This document shows positions 1-9,755 of a stretch of 64,000 nt of DNA, in pieces. The DNA is from Wurfbainia villosa (lineage: Eukaryota > Streptophyta > Magnoliopsida > Zingiberales > Zingiberaceae). The stretch covers positions 61,776,325 to 61,840,324 of the forward strand of contig CM046005.1 of the NCBI GenBank assembly GCA_025175895.1, read 5' to 3'. Position 1 is the first letter of the stretch. Every line of letters starts with the position of its first letter. The notes under the pieces are model-generated. The model ran no database searches. It was given only the letters and a program-made list of their open reading frames with translations, and was not told the origin of the DNA. The position numbers and the translations under genes were made by a program.

Positions 1-129
1 ACAAGTCATGGATGACTTGGAGGAATCCAATAGGCGTGAGGCTGATGGAGGTGGCTAGAAGGCTTATGTCTAAGCTAAGGGTGGTCTAGCAAGTATGAGG
101 GCATCATACTTGGGGTTAAACCTCATGTT

Positions 130-560
130 TGAGGTTAACAGTCGACTAGGGCTTTGGACCAGTCGACTGGTCAAGTGTTTTTGACACTTGGCAACCGAGT
201 CGACTTACAGTAGTCGATTGGGATTATGGTCAGTCGAACTGCTTGGACTCAACTGGTGTTCGACTGCAGGAAATAGCCTGGCAATCGACTGCCAGTATTG
301 GGCACCAATTGATGGCAGTCGACTGCCATGGAGGGTAGTCGACTGATGGTCAGGTTGTGGGAGCAGAATGCTCGATAGCTGACTGATCAGTCGACTACGA
401 GGATGGCAATCGATTGATGGTAACTGGCAGTTGACTGTCTGTGTATCCGTTGGCTTGGATGGCGAGATGGATTAAGTCGTTGTCTCACAATGGTACAATT
501 GGCAGTCGATTGGGGCCTTACGGCAGTCGATTGCCAGGCACAAAATCAGCCCGATGAAGG
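130..560. repeat. Cluster of about 13 CAGTCGACTG-like palindromic motifs in LTR A
   Basis: About 13 exact or one-mismatch copies of the self-complementary decamer CAGTCGACTG (variants AGTCGATTG, ATCGACTG, GTTGACTG) occur in about 430 bases upstream of the TATA box. Spacing is irregular, so this is not a simple tandem repeat. The same motif recurs at about 61090-61275 in the LTR of element H. The position suggests U3 promoter modules, which is inference. Confidence 0.7.
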
Positions 561-561
561 T

Positions 562-569
562 TATAAAAG
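562..569 (+). promoter_or_regulatory. TATA box of LTR A
   Basis: TATAAAAG, followed about 30 bases on by the expected start of the R region. It lies immediately downstream of the palindromic motif cluster and about 460 bases before the LTR end, as in a U3-R-U5 layout. Confidence 0.55.
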
Positions 570-1028
570 TAGCTCGGATGGGAGGATTTGGCAGTGATTT
601 TCTAGGGGGATTTGGAGGGCATTTGTTGCTGCAATCCAGACCTTCAAGGCTAGTCCAAGGTGATCAACAAGCAAGTATTCAAAGCAAAGTATTGTAAAGT
701 TTTCTTTACTTGTCTTTCGTATTTACTTTGTATTTGCTTGTTGTATTTCGTATTACTGTTGTAATCATTTATACGAGGTTTCTCCATCTCCGAATTGTTC
801 CGAGAAGGAGTATTTATTAGTGGTGAGTGCATCACTAGAGCTCGTTGAGCTCGACCCGTGGAGTAGGAACCTTGAGGTTTCGAACCACGTTATATCGCAT
901 GTATTTATGTTTGTATTTCTATATTCCGCTTTGCTAACAATGATTATAGAGACGAACGAACGAATTCCATCATGCAACGTCAAACACGCTATTCACCCCC
1001 CTCTAGCGACGATCAAATCCCCAACAAG

Positions 1029-1043
1029 TGGTATTAGAGTAAG
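1029..1043 (+). other. Primer-binding site of element A (tRNA-Met type)
   Basis: TGGTATTAGAG begins two bases after the LTR end. It matches the standard plant TGGTATCAGAGC site apart from C to T at the seventh base. This is where the tRNA 3' end would prime minus-strand DNA synthesis. Confidence 0.75.
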
Positions 1044-1100
1044 GCCGCTCTTCATTTGGACTAACCGCCAAGAGAGCACTGCTAGAGGGTGAATAAGAAA

Positions 1101-2694
1101 ATGGAGTTTAAAGAAAGACTAGGATGGGACATCAACACTCCGGTCCCGTATGCACTCTCTGGATGAGAAGGCTTCAATCAGTGAAGGCAAGGATTGAAGA
1201 CTTCATCATGATGAGGGATTTTGAAGAATGGTCTACCTTAATGGAAGGATTCGAGTACCCGAGAGGGCCAAAGGGAGGTTTCCTCAAAATGAAGAAGTGG
1301 ACCGGGGAACAAATCCAAGAATTCGAGAAAAATAAGAAGGTAATAAAATTTTTGGTTGATTTGATTCCTAATGATATCTTGTGTAGCTTAGGTGAATACA
1401 AGGATGCCAAGGAGCTTTGGAGCGAGTTGGAAAAATATCATGAAGAACCATCATCGGTTCAATTGGACAAGGAGACCGAAGAAGCCTCACAAGAAAGTGA
1501 GGATTCAAAAGTTGAAGAAGAGTCAACTTCCGGACCTGTGGAAGAGAAAGAAGTAGAGGAAGCCTCCACTTCTAGGATTGAGGGGGAGAAAGTTAGATCA
1601 CCGGAGTCGGGGCAAGAGCAAAAAGTAGCTTCAACCTCCGGAGGAAGAAGTGAGGAATTAATTCTGGCACCGTCCACCACCACCCTAGGTAACTCAAACA
1701 TTGTAGTTAAGATTAAGAATCATATAATGTGTTTTTAGTGTAGGGAATATGGGCACTATAATAGCAAGTGCCCTAAGAAGGTTAAGAAGGCTCCACCGAT
1801 GCCAAAGACCAAGGAACCCGGTGCCTCAACCATTAAGAGCAAGAAGCACGTGGCGTGCTTTAAATGCCAACAAAAGGGGCACTATAGAAGCCAATGCCCT
1901 AGGAAAAAAGAAGGAACATCAAATATAGGGGGAGCTAAGGCAAACCCTAAGGTAACTTTTAAGTATGCTTTATCTTCAATTAATAGTCAAAAGCATGCCT
2001 TTAATTCTCTTGCTATTTATCATAAAAAAACATGCTAGAACTAGTAAACTTTATTGCTTAGGTGCAAAGTCTTTCCATTTTAGGAATAAGCAGAAATTTG
2101 GGACTAATGTCCCTAAAACAATTTTACCTAAGGAAAGTATTAGGAAAATAGAAGACCGCCTAAGTTTTAACTCCAAGAATTCTAGACATATGGCTAGGAA
2201 GGGCAAAAATACTCAAGGAAATAATGGACCCACTAAATTAGAAAAATTGGAGTTTGAAAATCAAGCCTTGAGGTCAAGGCTTGAGAAGTTGGAGAAGACC
2301 CTTAGAAATATGCAAATCAAATGCAAGGTTCAAATGGTCAAAATCTAGGTCCTAGGAGACAAGGTTCATCCAAAGGCAAGAAAGATTTGGGTCACAAACC
2401 TAAGCCCAAGGAGACCTACTACAATGTTCCATTTGATTATGGAACTAAATCTAGGTCTAGGAAGGCCATGTCTACTAGGGAGGCAATCCCTAAGGCTAAC
2501 CATGGAGTGTGCCTAGTGGCAAGGGTTTCGAAGAAACCTAGGGAAGTCACTAAGAAGGTTATAAGGGGAGTCACCCCTAGAGCTAACCTAGGCAAGACCA
2601 CAATGACCAAAGCTACCAAGCCAAAGAGGGTCATTAAAAGGGTATATAGCGAAGTTATCCCTAAGGAATACCTAGTAAACCCAAGGAGCTCTAA
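1101..2694 (+). pseudogene. gag: Element A gag polyprotein, decayed
   Basis: Gag would form the cytoplasmic virus-like particle. A plausible start is the ATG at 1101 (MEFKERLGWD), but that frame stops at 1164 and homology continues in another frame from about 1170 (MMRDFEEWSTLMEGFEYP). The order is capsid domain, acidic Ser/Glu-rich linker (1450-1680), two CCHC zinc knuckles, a leucine-rich coiled coil (about 2235-2320) and a basic tail (2330-2694). The first knuckle is CF-stop-CREYGHYNSKC, with an in-frame TAG at 1736-1738; the second, CFKCQQKGHYRSQC, is intact. A run of seven A near 2029 carries a frameshift into KLYCLGAKSF, and another shift follows near 2325. The tail ends abruptly at RSSN, where element B begins. 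The family is clear; the gene is dead. Confidence 0.8.
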
Positions 2695-2738
2695 TGTGAG
2701 CAAAACATATAGGGTTTTAGGAGTAGTTTTCGCTCACA
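2695..2738. repeat. Imperfect inverted repeat at the left edge of LTR B
   Basis: TGTGAGC-AAAAC at 2695-2706 pairs with GTTTT-C-GCTCACA ending at 2738: twelve paired bases, one bulge and a loop of about 19 bases. It marks the likely LTR start. Confidence 0.55.
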
Positions 2739-3002
2739 TCTCATTACATTTTATGTTAGTTTCATGCATATGTCACTTTGTTTTTCATGTATTTCCTATT
2801 TTTTGGTTTGGAGATCTGCTCTTTGTACTTTTGCGTGCAGGACAACATTTCATGGGAAAAAGGCGCACTTTTGGAGCAAAAGAAGGGCATTTTGTAGCTA
2901 GACACAGAAGGGGGCATGACCAGGGTGTGTGGCTACACACGACCATGTCCAAGGGGAAAAATCTGCCACCCTAGGGCCACACACGGCCAAGCCATGTGGA
3001 AA

Positions 3003-3016
3003 CACACGGCCGTGTG
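3003..3016. repeat. Perfect palindrome CACACGGCCGTGTG in LTR B
   Basis: A 14-base perfect palindrome. Related half-sites (CACACGACCATG near 2936, CACACGGCCAAG near 2983) lie upstream, all within about 90 bases of the TATA box. Confidence 0.75.
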
Positions 3017-3082
3017 GCGGCTCAGCAGATTGACGTGACTAGGGTTTTTTTCCCAATTTTGCAGCGATCCGGTGTGATGTCT

Positions 3083-3090
3083 ATATAAGG
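3083..3090 (+). promoter_or_regulatory. TATA box of LTR B
   Basis: TATATAAG within CTATATAAGGAGAG, downstream of the CACACGGCC palindromes and about 970 bases before the LTR end, where a U3/R boundary promoter is expected. Confidence 0.55.
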
Positions 3091-4066
3091 AGAGCTCTGC
3101 CCAAACTCTAGGGAGGAGGCACGACAGCTGGGACGACACGTCGAAGCCCTAAAAATCTTCGGGAACTCGCAACGGGGAGGAAGAACACCGTCGGAGATCC
3201 GAGTTCTGCACTTCAACGCCAGAGAGAAGGCCACATTGGCATAGTAAATTCCTGTTCTTGCACTTTTCTACTATGTATTCGAATATGAACATGCCTTGTG
3301 TTTCTTCTTTCCCATCTATGGAGTAGTTTCTTTGATTCTAGGATTAGGGAGTAGCTTGTGTGCGTATGACATGCTGCTTCAAATTGAATTATGTTATTGT
3401 GTTTGAATTTGCAATTGGAATTTGTTTGGACCAATATCAATGTGTATTTAGTTTTCTATCTACTTTGCTTAGCCGATACAAGGGGTGACAACCCTCGTAT
3501 CTAAGATTTAGGGGATTTATACGAGGAACCTAGGGGTTAGCCTCATCTCTTGTAACCGTGGGTAGAAGGATGCGATAGAACTAGAAACGGTTCATCGCAG
3601 GGATTGATTTGACATCCTCGTACCGCCTATCCAGTCCTTGTAAGGTAGAGATATCTCTCGATAGATGCGACGGCTCATCGGGAGAGTGTATGATGTCCCT
3701 TCCACAAGACCATAGTTAGATGTTTAGACAATGCCCAGTTGACAGCATATCTTGCGACACAAGCGAAACCGAAGTCCTAGAATCCCTTTAAAAGATCTCA
3801 TGACAACCTCCTTTCTTCCTCCATGTGACACCGTATTGAGTAGGACCACCGATAACCCTCACATTCACAACTCCTTAGAGTCTAGTCACGAACAATTACA
3901 CCCACCGAACAAATCGGTACTCAAATCTCAGTCCCTGTGGGATCGATAATATTTTTATTACTTGATGACATCCATGCATTTTTGGGTGTTGAGCACGAGC
4001 GCGCGCTTCGAGTCCTCGACGATCTCATCGCGAGATTTGACGTCGCGTTCGTGTGCATCAAGTTTT

Positions 4067-4084
4067 TGGCACCGTTGCCGAGAA
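4067..4084 (+). other. Primer-binding site of element B (tRNA-Asp type)
   Basis: TGGCACCGTTGCCGAGAA matches the TGGCGCCGTTGCCGGGGA site used by plant Athila/Tat elements, with a few G to A changes. It lies six bases after the LTR border. Confidence 0.85.
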
Positions 4085-4336
4085 CTAATTGATTCGATAT
4101 CGAATCGAGATGTGGATAATTGGATCAGACTTAGGATTAGATTTACTTGCTTTATTTTCTTTTTATTTATTTTACTTCAGTTTCAGATTTTCCATATCTA
4201 GATTTAGTTTTTATTTTATTTTAGTTGTAGTTTTCTATTTCCTTATTGGCTCTTTGATTTTTGTTAGCTAGATTTGTTTATTTCCTGTATTAGGTAGTAC
4301 TCCTAATTTTTGCGGCTCGATTCTTCATATGCTTAG

Positions 4337-5008
4337 ATGCCTAGGATCGGAAGGCCTGATTCTGATCGATTTAGAAATCGAACGAACCTATCATCGTCGG
4401 AAAGCCGAACAAAAGAGGATGAAGGACTAAGCTACATCTGAAGTAAATATAGGTAGTCGACCTCTACGGGATTATGCAGCTCCTAACGCTAGAGGATTTA
4501 GGCAGAGTATAGCCGGACCATCTATTTCAGCAAACAACTTTGAACTGAAACCAACACTCATCCATATGATCTAGCAGAGTCAATTCGGAGGAGCTGCAAC
4601 TGAAGACCCGAACCGGTACCTAGAGATATTTTTTGAAATATGCTCAATGATGAAGATAAATGGAGTCCATGTGGATGCGATCTGCCTGAGCCTATTCTCG
4701 TTCTCATTGCTGGATACGACTAAGACATGTCTTCACTCCCTACCTTCGGGAAGCATTACTACATGGGAGCAATGTGAGCAGCAGTTCCTGAATAAATACT
4801 TCCCACCAAGCAAGACTGCTCACATGACCCAGCCACATCTTCTACAATGGGATCATGTATGCCACGAAGATGTCCCTGGATTCTATTGTAGGAGGATCAC
4901 TTATGAATAAGACCATAGAGGAAGCGGAAGAGCTAATAGAAGAGGTGGCCTAGAACCACCATCAATGGGCTTCCGAACGTGGTCACCCAGCTCCTGCGGC
5001 AAGACGAT
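4337..5008 (+). pseudogene. gag: Element B Athila-type gag, truncated and decayed
   Basis: Starts at ATG 4337 (MPRIGRPDSDRFRNRT). The frame is lost near 4437, then the capsid-like domain resumes at about 4540 as NFELKPTLIHMI, an in-frame TAG (probably from CAG), then QSQFGGAATEDPNRYLEIFF. The core follows at 4640-4850 (GSITTWEQCEQQFLNKYFPP, then SKTAHM). A frameshift near 4890 moves to GGSLMNKTIEEAEELIEEVA, then another TAG, then NHHQWASERG. The gene is then cut at 5008 by the LTR of element G. The family match is to the retrotransposon gag domain of Athila elements. Several stops and frameshifts make it non-functional. Confidence 0.8.
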
Positions 5009-6231
5009 TGATGACGGGCATTTGTGTCGTGGTACAATTTCAAATTAATTACCGAACCCCCTAACTACACTAATATAGCATAGTGGATGGCCCGGATCGT
5101 TTCCCAACGAGTATAATCGACAGAATAGTAAACTTAGGATTTCTAATTATTGCTTTGGGTTTTTGAGCTCTAACCTATGACTGCAAGGTAACTAAAACTC
5201 TAAACTAAAATGCAACAACTAAATCAAACAAAGAAGGAATTAAAGCAATAAAAACTGAAAGAGGAACTAATCTGATCAACCCAAGATAGGCCCGATGAAT
5301 GAACAAGGTCCTCCGGCTAAGTCCAACGAAGCTCGATCGAGACTCCGCAAATGGCAGTGGATGTGGGATGGTGCAAACTCCTGAATCCAGTAGTTTGATA
5401 GATACTCCGAACTCTTGCGAATCTGGTTGAGCTCGAAGAAGTGTCGTCGAGCAGACTCCTCCTCGAATCTGAAAGAGAAGGTGCACGAGCTGTGGAGATG
5501 GAGGACGTCGCTGAAATCACTCGATGAAGTGGTTCCTCCTTGAATCCGTGGAGGAAAATGGATGGACGCAAGGTGGAGGCAGCTGCTAGAGCTCAAGGGA
5601 AGAAAATATTTAACTAACAACCTAATGAAATAAGCTATGCATCAACGAAATCTACTGCATGATCATGATTACAAGAGAGCAATTAAAGTAAAACATGAAA
5701 TTAAATCTAACCTAACTAACTACAACCTAATTACCAAAGAGATATTTCATCAAACATCATGTAAGCATGAAACAAATTAAACTGAGTTCGTGCAATCTAA
5801 ACATGGAGGATTGAATTTGACTACAAGCATTCACACAAACTAACCAACCAACAATGAAAATGAAATCTTGTTGGAAAATAGGTGTTGTGATCGGCTGCTG
5901 AAGCTGGTTTGGACCTGCCAATGGCTGGAAGTTGCTGGCGGAGTTGTGGAGCAGATGGAATGAGATGATACCGAAGGGGAATCCCCTCTTCGGTGATCGG
6001 CGGTGATAGAGCTCGGAGCGGAGGAGATGGTGCGGCGACGGTGAAGATGGCGGAGGCGTCGGGCGATTGCGGGAGGTGAAGGGGGCGAAGCCGGCTCCTC
6101 GCACATGAAAGGGAAGGTGATGGAGGAGACCACCGTCGGCCTTGGCGGAGGAAGTGGACGGCCGACGATGCTTGGGCGTTGAAGGAGAAGGCACCGACAT
6201 CGCGCGATGGAGGAGGAAGACACTGTGCTGC
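5009..6231 (-). repeat. 3' LTR of element G, left part (R-U5 side)
   Basis: On the plus strand this begins TGATGACGGGCATTTGTG. Read on the minus strand it is the end of an LTR, ...CAAATGCCCGTCATCA, a typical Athila/Tat LTR terminus. The LTR is split at 6231 by element X and resumes at 40201, ending TAGTTATCA at 40832; the total is about 1,855 bases. Long open frames on the minus strand (5276-5620, 5757-6345) are Ser/Pro/Arg-rich with no recognisable domain, and I read them as non-coding LTR leader. Confidence 0.65.
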
Positions 6232-6740
6232 TGTAATGCCCGTAAAATTTCTAGAAATTTTTATAAGAATTTTTCCATGATCATAATGGGCTTTTATGTG
6301 GGCTCTTTCAAAAATAAAAGAAAATAGAGCCAAAAAGGGATGCATGGCCCAGGGTTTGAACCCTGAACCTCCAAGTAGATAATTAAACCTTAGGATGCAT
6401 CCGATAACCAGAAGCCCAGCAAGGTTGTGCTATTAGAAGGGTATGGGAAATGATAGATAAGGGTAAGGGAGGCTAAGGGACACCTTCAAGTGAATAAATA
6501 GGAGTATGATGAGACAAGAGAACCACAACTTGTCATTCTCTTCTTCTCTTCTTCTTCCCCACCGAAACCCTATCTCCCCTTCCTCCCATTTTCGAAAACC
6601 TCAAGAAGCAAGGAAGAAAAGGGCTCTTGTCTTGACACCATCTAGGGTATATCCTATTACTAAACAAGCGAAAGGATGTAAGTAATCCCCTCACCTGCAG
6701 TACAAGTTATTTCGATTGTTGATTTCTTAAAAACCCTCTT

Positions 6741-8045
6741 TGAAAGTTTCGGCCAAGACCCCCTTTATGCTTATAATGATTTTCCATGCTATGTTTTGTA
6801 TGTATATGATGATAACATGTTGATAGATAGGCTTGTACAAGTTGTTTGAGTGTTTGATTTCAAAGCCCCCCCATGAAAGTTTCGGCCAAGACCCCCTTTA
6901 TGCTTCTAGTGATTTTCCATGTCAAGTTTTGTATGTGTATGATGATAACATGTTGATAGATAGGCTTGTACAAGTTGTTTGAGTGTTTGATTTCAAAGCC
7001 CCTCCTTGAAAGTTTCGGCCAAGACCCCCTTTATGCTTCTTGTGATTTTCCATGCCATGTTTTGTATGTATATGATGATAACATGTTGATAGATAGGCTT
7101 TGTACAAGTTGTTTGAGTGTTTGATTTCAAAGCCCCTCCTTGAAAGTTTCGGCCAAGACCCCCTTTATGCTTCTAATGATTTTCCATGCCATGTTTTGTA
7201 TGTATATGATGATAACATGTTGATAGATAGGGTTTGTACAAGTAGTTTGAGTGTTTGATTTCAAATCCCCTCCTTGAAAGTTTCGGCCAAGACCCCCTTT
7301 ATTCTTCTAATGATTTTCCATGCCATGTTTGAATGTATATGATGATAACATGTTGATAGATAGGCTTTGTACAAGTTATTTGAGTGTTTGATTTCAAAGC
7401 CCCTCCTTGAAAGTTTCGGCCAAGTCCCTATTTATGCTCCTAATGATCTTCCATGCCATGATCTATATGTAATTGATGTTAACATGTTGTTAGTTAGACC
7501 TTGTACAAGTTGTTTTAGGGTTTGAATTGTTAAGAGCCCCATGAAGATTCAGCCAACCCATGTTTATGCTTGTTAATGATGTTTCATGCCATACTATATA
7601 TGTATATGATGTTAGTATGATGTTAGATAGACCTTGTACAAGTTGTTTTAGTGTTTGAATTCTTAAGAACCCTCCCATAGGGTTTCGGCCAACCCATGTT
7701 CATGTCCTCTAATGATCCTCAATGCCATGCTACATGTATATAAGATGTCAATATGATGTTAGTTAGGCTTTGTGTAAGTTGTTGAGCATTTGAATCCCTA
7801 GAAACCTCCATTAGGGTTTCGGCCAAACCATGTTTGGGCTACCAATGATTTCCCCTTGCCATGTTTTATATGTATATGATGTTAACATGTTGATAGTTAG
7901 ACCTTGTACAACTTGAATTAGGGTTTCAATTCTTAGGATCCCTCCCTTGGATGTTTTGGCCAAACCTTGTTCATGCTCACCAAGGATCTCCCTTGCCATG
8001 ATATATCTATATATGATGTTAACATGTTGATAGTTAGACTTTATG
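6741..8045 (+). repeat. 134-base tandem array in LTR1 of X, about 10 units
   Basis: Units begin at TGAAAGTTTCGGCCAAGACC at 6741, 6874, 7007, 7141, 7275 and 7408, then in more diverged form near 7542, 7677, 7811 and 7945. The period is 133-135 bases. Early units are nearly identical and later ones more diverged, as expected when expansion occurs at one end. Confidence 0.9.
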
Positions 8046-8254
8046 ATAGCATGATTTGTTTATGCCACCACCTTATGTTCATGTTAATTGTATGAATGTA
8101 TGTTTATGATTTGTTTATGCCACTACCTTATGTCCATGTTAATTGTATGAATGTATGTTTATGTTATGCTCATTGTGTCATGATGTACAAGTATGTATGA
8201 TGAAATGCCTAAGAGATGCTTCCCTATGAATGGGGACTAAGAGCACTCTTTATA

Positions 8255-8320
8255 TTATGATAAGGAACATGATATGTTATGATAAGGAATATGATATGTT
8301 ATGATAAGGAACATGATATG
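8255..8320 (+). repeat. 22-base tandem repeat in LTR1 of X, 3 units
   Basis: TTATGATAAGGAACATGATA-type units start at 8255, 8277 and 8299. In LTR2 the equivalent array is the site where element C inserted. Confidence 0.85.
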
Positions 8321-8710
8321 CTATTTTAATTTTGTATGGCTTGTACCGGACCCTAGCAAGGTCCAAGGGATGGGCTCCTACGTGCCCCTAGGTCGACGGT
8401 CATTGTACGGACCTAGTACGGGATGGGATCCTAAGTTACCCTAGGTCGACGGTCGTAGTACGGGCCTAGGATGAGCTTCTATGTTATGTTGCCCCTAGGT
8501 CGATAGTCGTAGTACGGACCTAGTACCCTAGTAGGTTCGGGATTAGCTACCTCGGGTCTATTTAGGGATGCGCACAAAGATAATGATCTATCTGGTACAA
8601 TGCCGGTCACACCATGTTGAGATTATGTTTAAATACCTATAAAATATATGATTTCAAAGAGCGTCTTGCATATACCTTTATTTCATGTCTATATGATTAT
8701 GATATTTATA

Positions 8711-9056
8711 TGAATGCTATGCTTATATGTTCTTGATTGATTGATTATGATATTTATATGAGTGCTATGCTTATATGCTCTTGAATGATCATGTCATTAC
8801 TCTTATATGTATGCTATGCTTATATGTTCTTGAATGCTCATGTCATTTCTCTTATATGTATGCTATGCTTATATGTTCTTGAATGCTCATGTCATTTCTC
8901 TTATATGTATGTTATGCTTATATGTTCTTGAATGATCATGCCATTACCCTTATATGAATGCTATGCTTATATGTTCTTGAATGATCATGTCATTACTCTT
9001 ATATATATGCTATGCTTGTCTGTCCTAAAATGATCATGTCACTACTCTATGTCTAA
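8711..9056 (+). repeat. 49-base tandem array in LTR1 of X, about 7 units
   Basis: The landmark TGCTATGCTTATATGTTCTT recurs near 8713, 8763, 8812, 8861, 8910, 8959 and 9008, a 49-base period. The same array is present in LTR2 (about 33660-34005) and LTR3 (about 39370-39705). Confidence 0.88.
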
Positions 9057-9531
9057 TTCTTGATGTATGACTTTTGTGAGTAGGAAAGGATCTTACTAAG
9101 CCTATGTACTTATAGTTTCATGTCCCCTTGTACTGCAGATAAGGGTAAAGAATGACTAAACTAAAGGGAGCAGCAGGAGGGACAAAGTGTGTGTGGTAGT
9201 GGCATTGTGGATGAGATCTGTTTTATGTCCCCAGACTTATGCATGTTTCCCTTTAAGTTTTGCATGTTAGTTGTTAAGAGTCGAACTCTACTTGATATTG
9301 ATGGTTGCTACTTGGTGTCCTTTAAGTTGATTATCATGAACTTGAACTAAGTACTTATGAGATGATGATGCATGCTCTATGTTTCATGCTTTATGTTCTA
9401 AAAAAAAAGTTTCAAGACTTCCGCTATAAATGCATGTATGTAGTCTTCAGCTGTAAATGCATGTATGTATTATCGCGTCGCACCGCCCTTCCACCCCTAT
9501 AGATTACGAGGAAAAGGGTGGGCGTGACAAG

Positions 9532-9545
9532 TTGATATCAGAGCA
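9532..9545 (+). other. Primer-binding site of X1
   Basis: TTGATATCAGAGCA, two bases after the LTR1 end. It matches the tRNA-Met-type TTGGTATCAGAGC with G to A at the fourth base; the X2 copy keeps the G. Confidence 0.75.
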
Positions 9546-9755
9546 AATCTGCCTTTCCAGTACACACACATCAAGCTCCTATCCTGCCGCTTCAAGTAAG
9601 AAATTCTATGCCTACTCTATTTTTTTTCATGTATGATAAGAAATGCTTTTAGGTTAAATAATCATGAATATATGTATGATAATCTTATGCTAGCCTTTAG
9701 TTTAAATATGCATGAATATATGTATGATAATCTTATGCTAGCCTTATTATAATAT

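Larger units (their letters stand above)
1..1026 (+). repeat. 5' LTR of element A (left end outside window)
   Basis: The right border is set by the CA at 1025-1026 directly before a primer-binding site. A TATA box lies at 562-569. Just before the border is a C-rich stretch, TTCACCCCCCTCTAGC, which also ends the LTR of element H, so A and H belong to related families. The upstream U3 part is filled with short palindromic CAGTCGACTG-type motifs. No coding capacity is visible. Confidence 0.75.
1..2694 (+). mobile_element. Element A: SIRE-like Ty1/copia remnant (5' LTR, primer site, gag)
   Basis: Left-most and oldest layer of the nest. It consists of the end of a 5' LTR, a tRNA-Met-type primer-binding site and a decayed gag reading right. 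Gag is cut near its C-terminus, where the Athila-like LTR of element B begins; no protease, integrase or reverse transcriptase of A is in the window. The SIRE assignment rests on the gag layout: an N-terminal domain with FEEWSTLMEGFEYP, two zinc knuckles, a coiled coil and a basic tail ending IPKEYLVNPRSSN. The left end lies outside the window, so no target duplication can be checked. Confidence 0.75.
2695..4060 (+). repeat. 5' LTR of element B
   Basis: Proposed TGTGAGC...GCATCA. The right border is firm: CATCA at 4056-4060 lies six bases before the primer-binding site. A TATA box is at 3083-3090. U3 contains several ACACGGCC blocks, including a perfect 14-base palindrome. The R-U5 half (3450-3930) contains paired segments such as CCTCGTATCTAAG and TACGAGGAACC that can fold, then the CCCTGTGGGATCG stretch often seen near the end of Athila-type LTRs. 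No coding sequence is visible. Confidence 0.6.
2695..5008 (+). mobile_element. Element B: Athila-like Ty3/gypsy remnant
   Basis: LTR, tRNA-Asp-type primer site and a decayed gag, reading right. The element is cut at 5008 where element G begins, and its remainder would lie beyond the right edge of the window. The tRNA-Asp primer site and the gag block SGSITTWEQ..FLNKYFPPSKTA are characteristic of the Athila/Tat branch of gypsy. The left border is not certain: the 30 bases after 2695 could still partly be the end of A's gag (KTYRV), so the junction lies between 2695 and about 2755. Confidence 0.7.
6232..9529 (+). repeat. LTR1 of element X (3,298 bases)
   Basis: Runs TGTAATGCCCGTAAAA...GGGCGTGACA and is followed directly by a primer-binding site. 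It starts with an AT-rich unique part and a CT-rich leader-like stretch (6530-6600). Next come about ten 134-base units, three 22-base units, a block repeating CCTAGGTCGACGGTCGTAG (8380-8530), seven 49-base units, and a unique 3' part with ATGCATGTATGTAGTCTTC duplicated near 9430-9470. No reading frame here looks real. Confidence 0.85.

Noticed and set aside
820..1092. 90-residue plus-strand frame across the end of LTR A
   Set aside because: It crosses the LTR border and primer-binding site, which are better supported.
5276..6345. Overlapping minus-strand frames rich in Ser, Pro and Arg
   Set aside because: Three frames are open at once in GC-rich LTR DNA of element G, with no domain; one crosses the border into the LTR of X. 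Composition explains them.
6922..7999. Series of short minus-strand frames of about 62 residues with similar sequence
   Set aside because: They are translations of the 134-base tandem repeat in the X LTR and repeat with its period.
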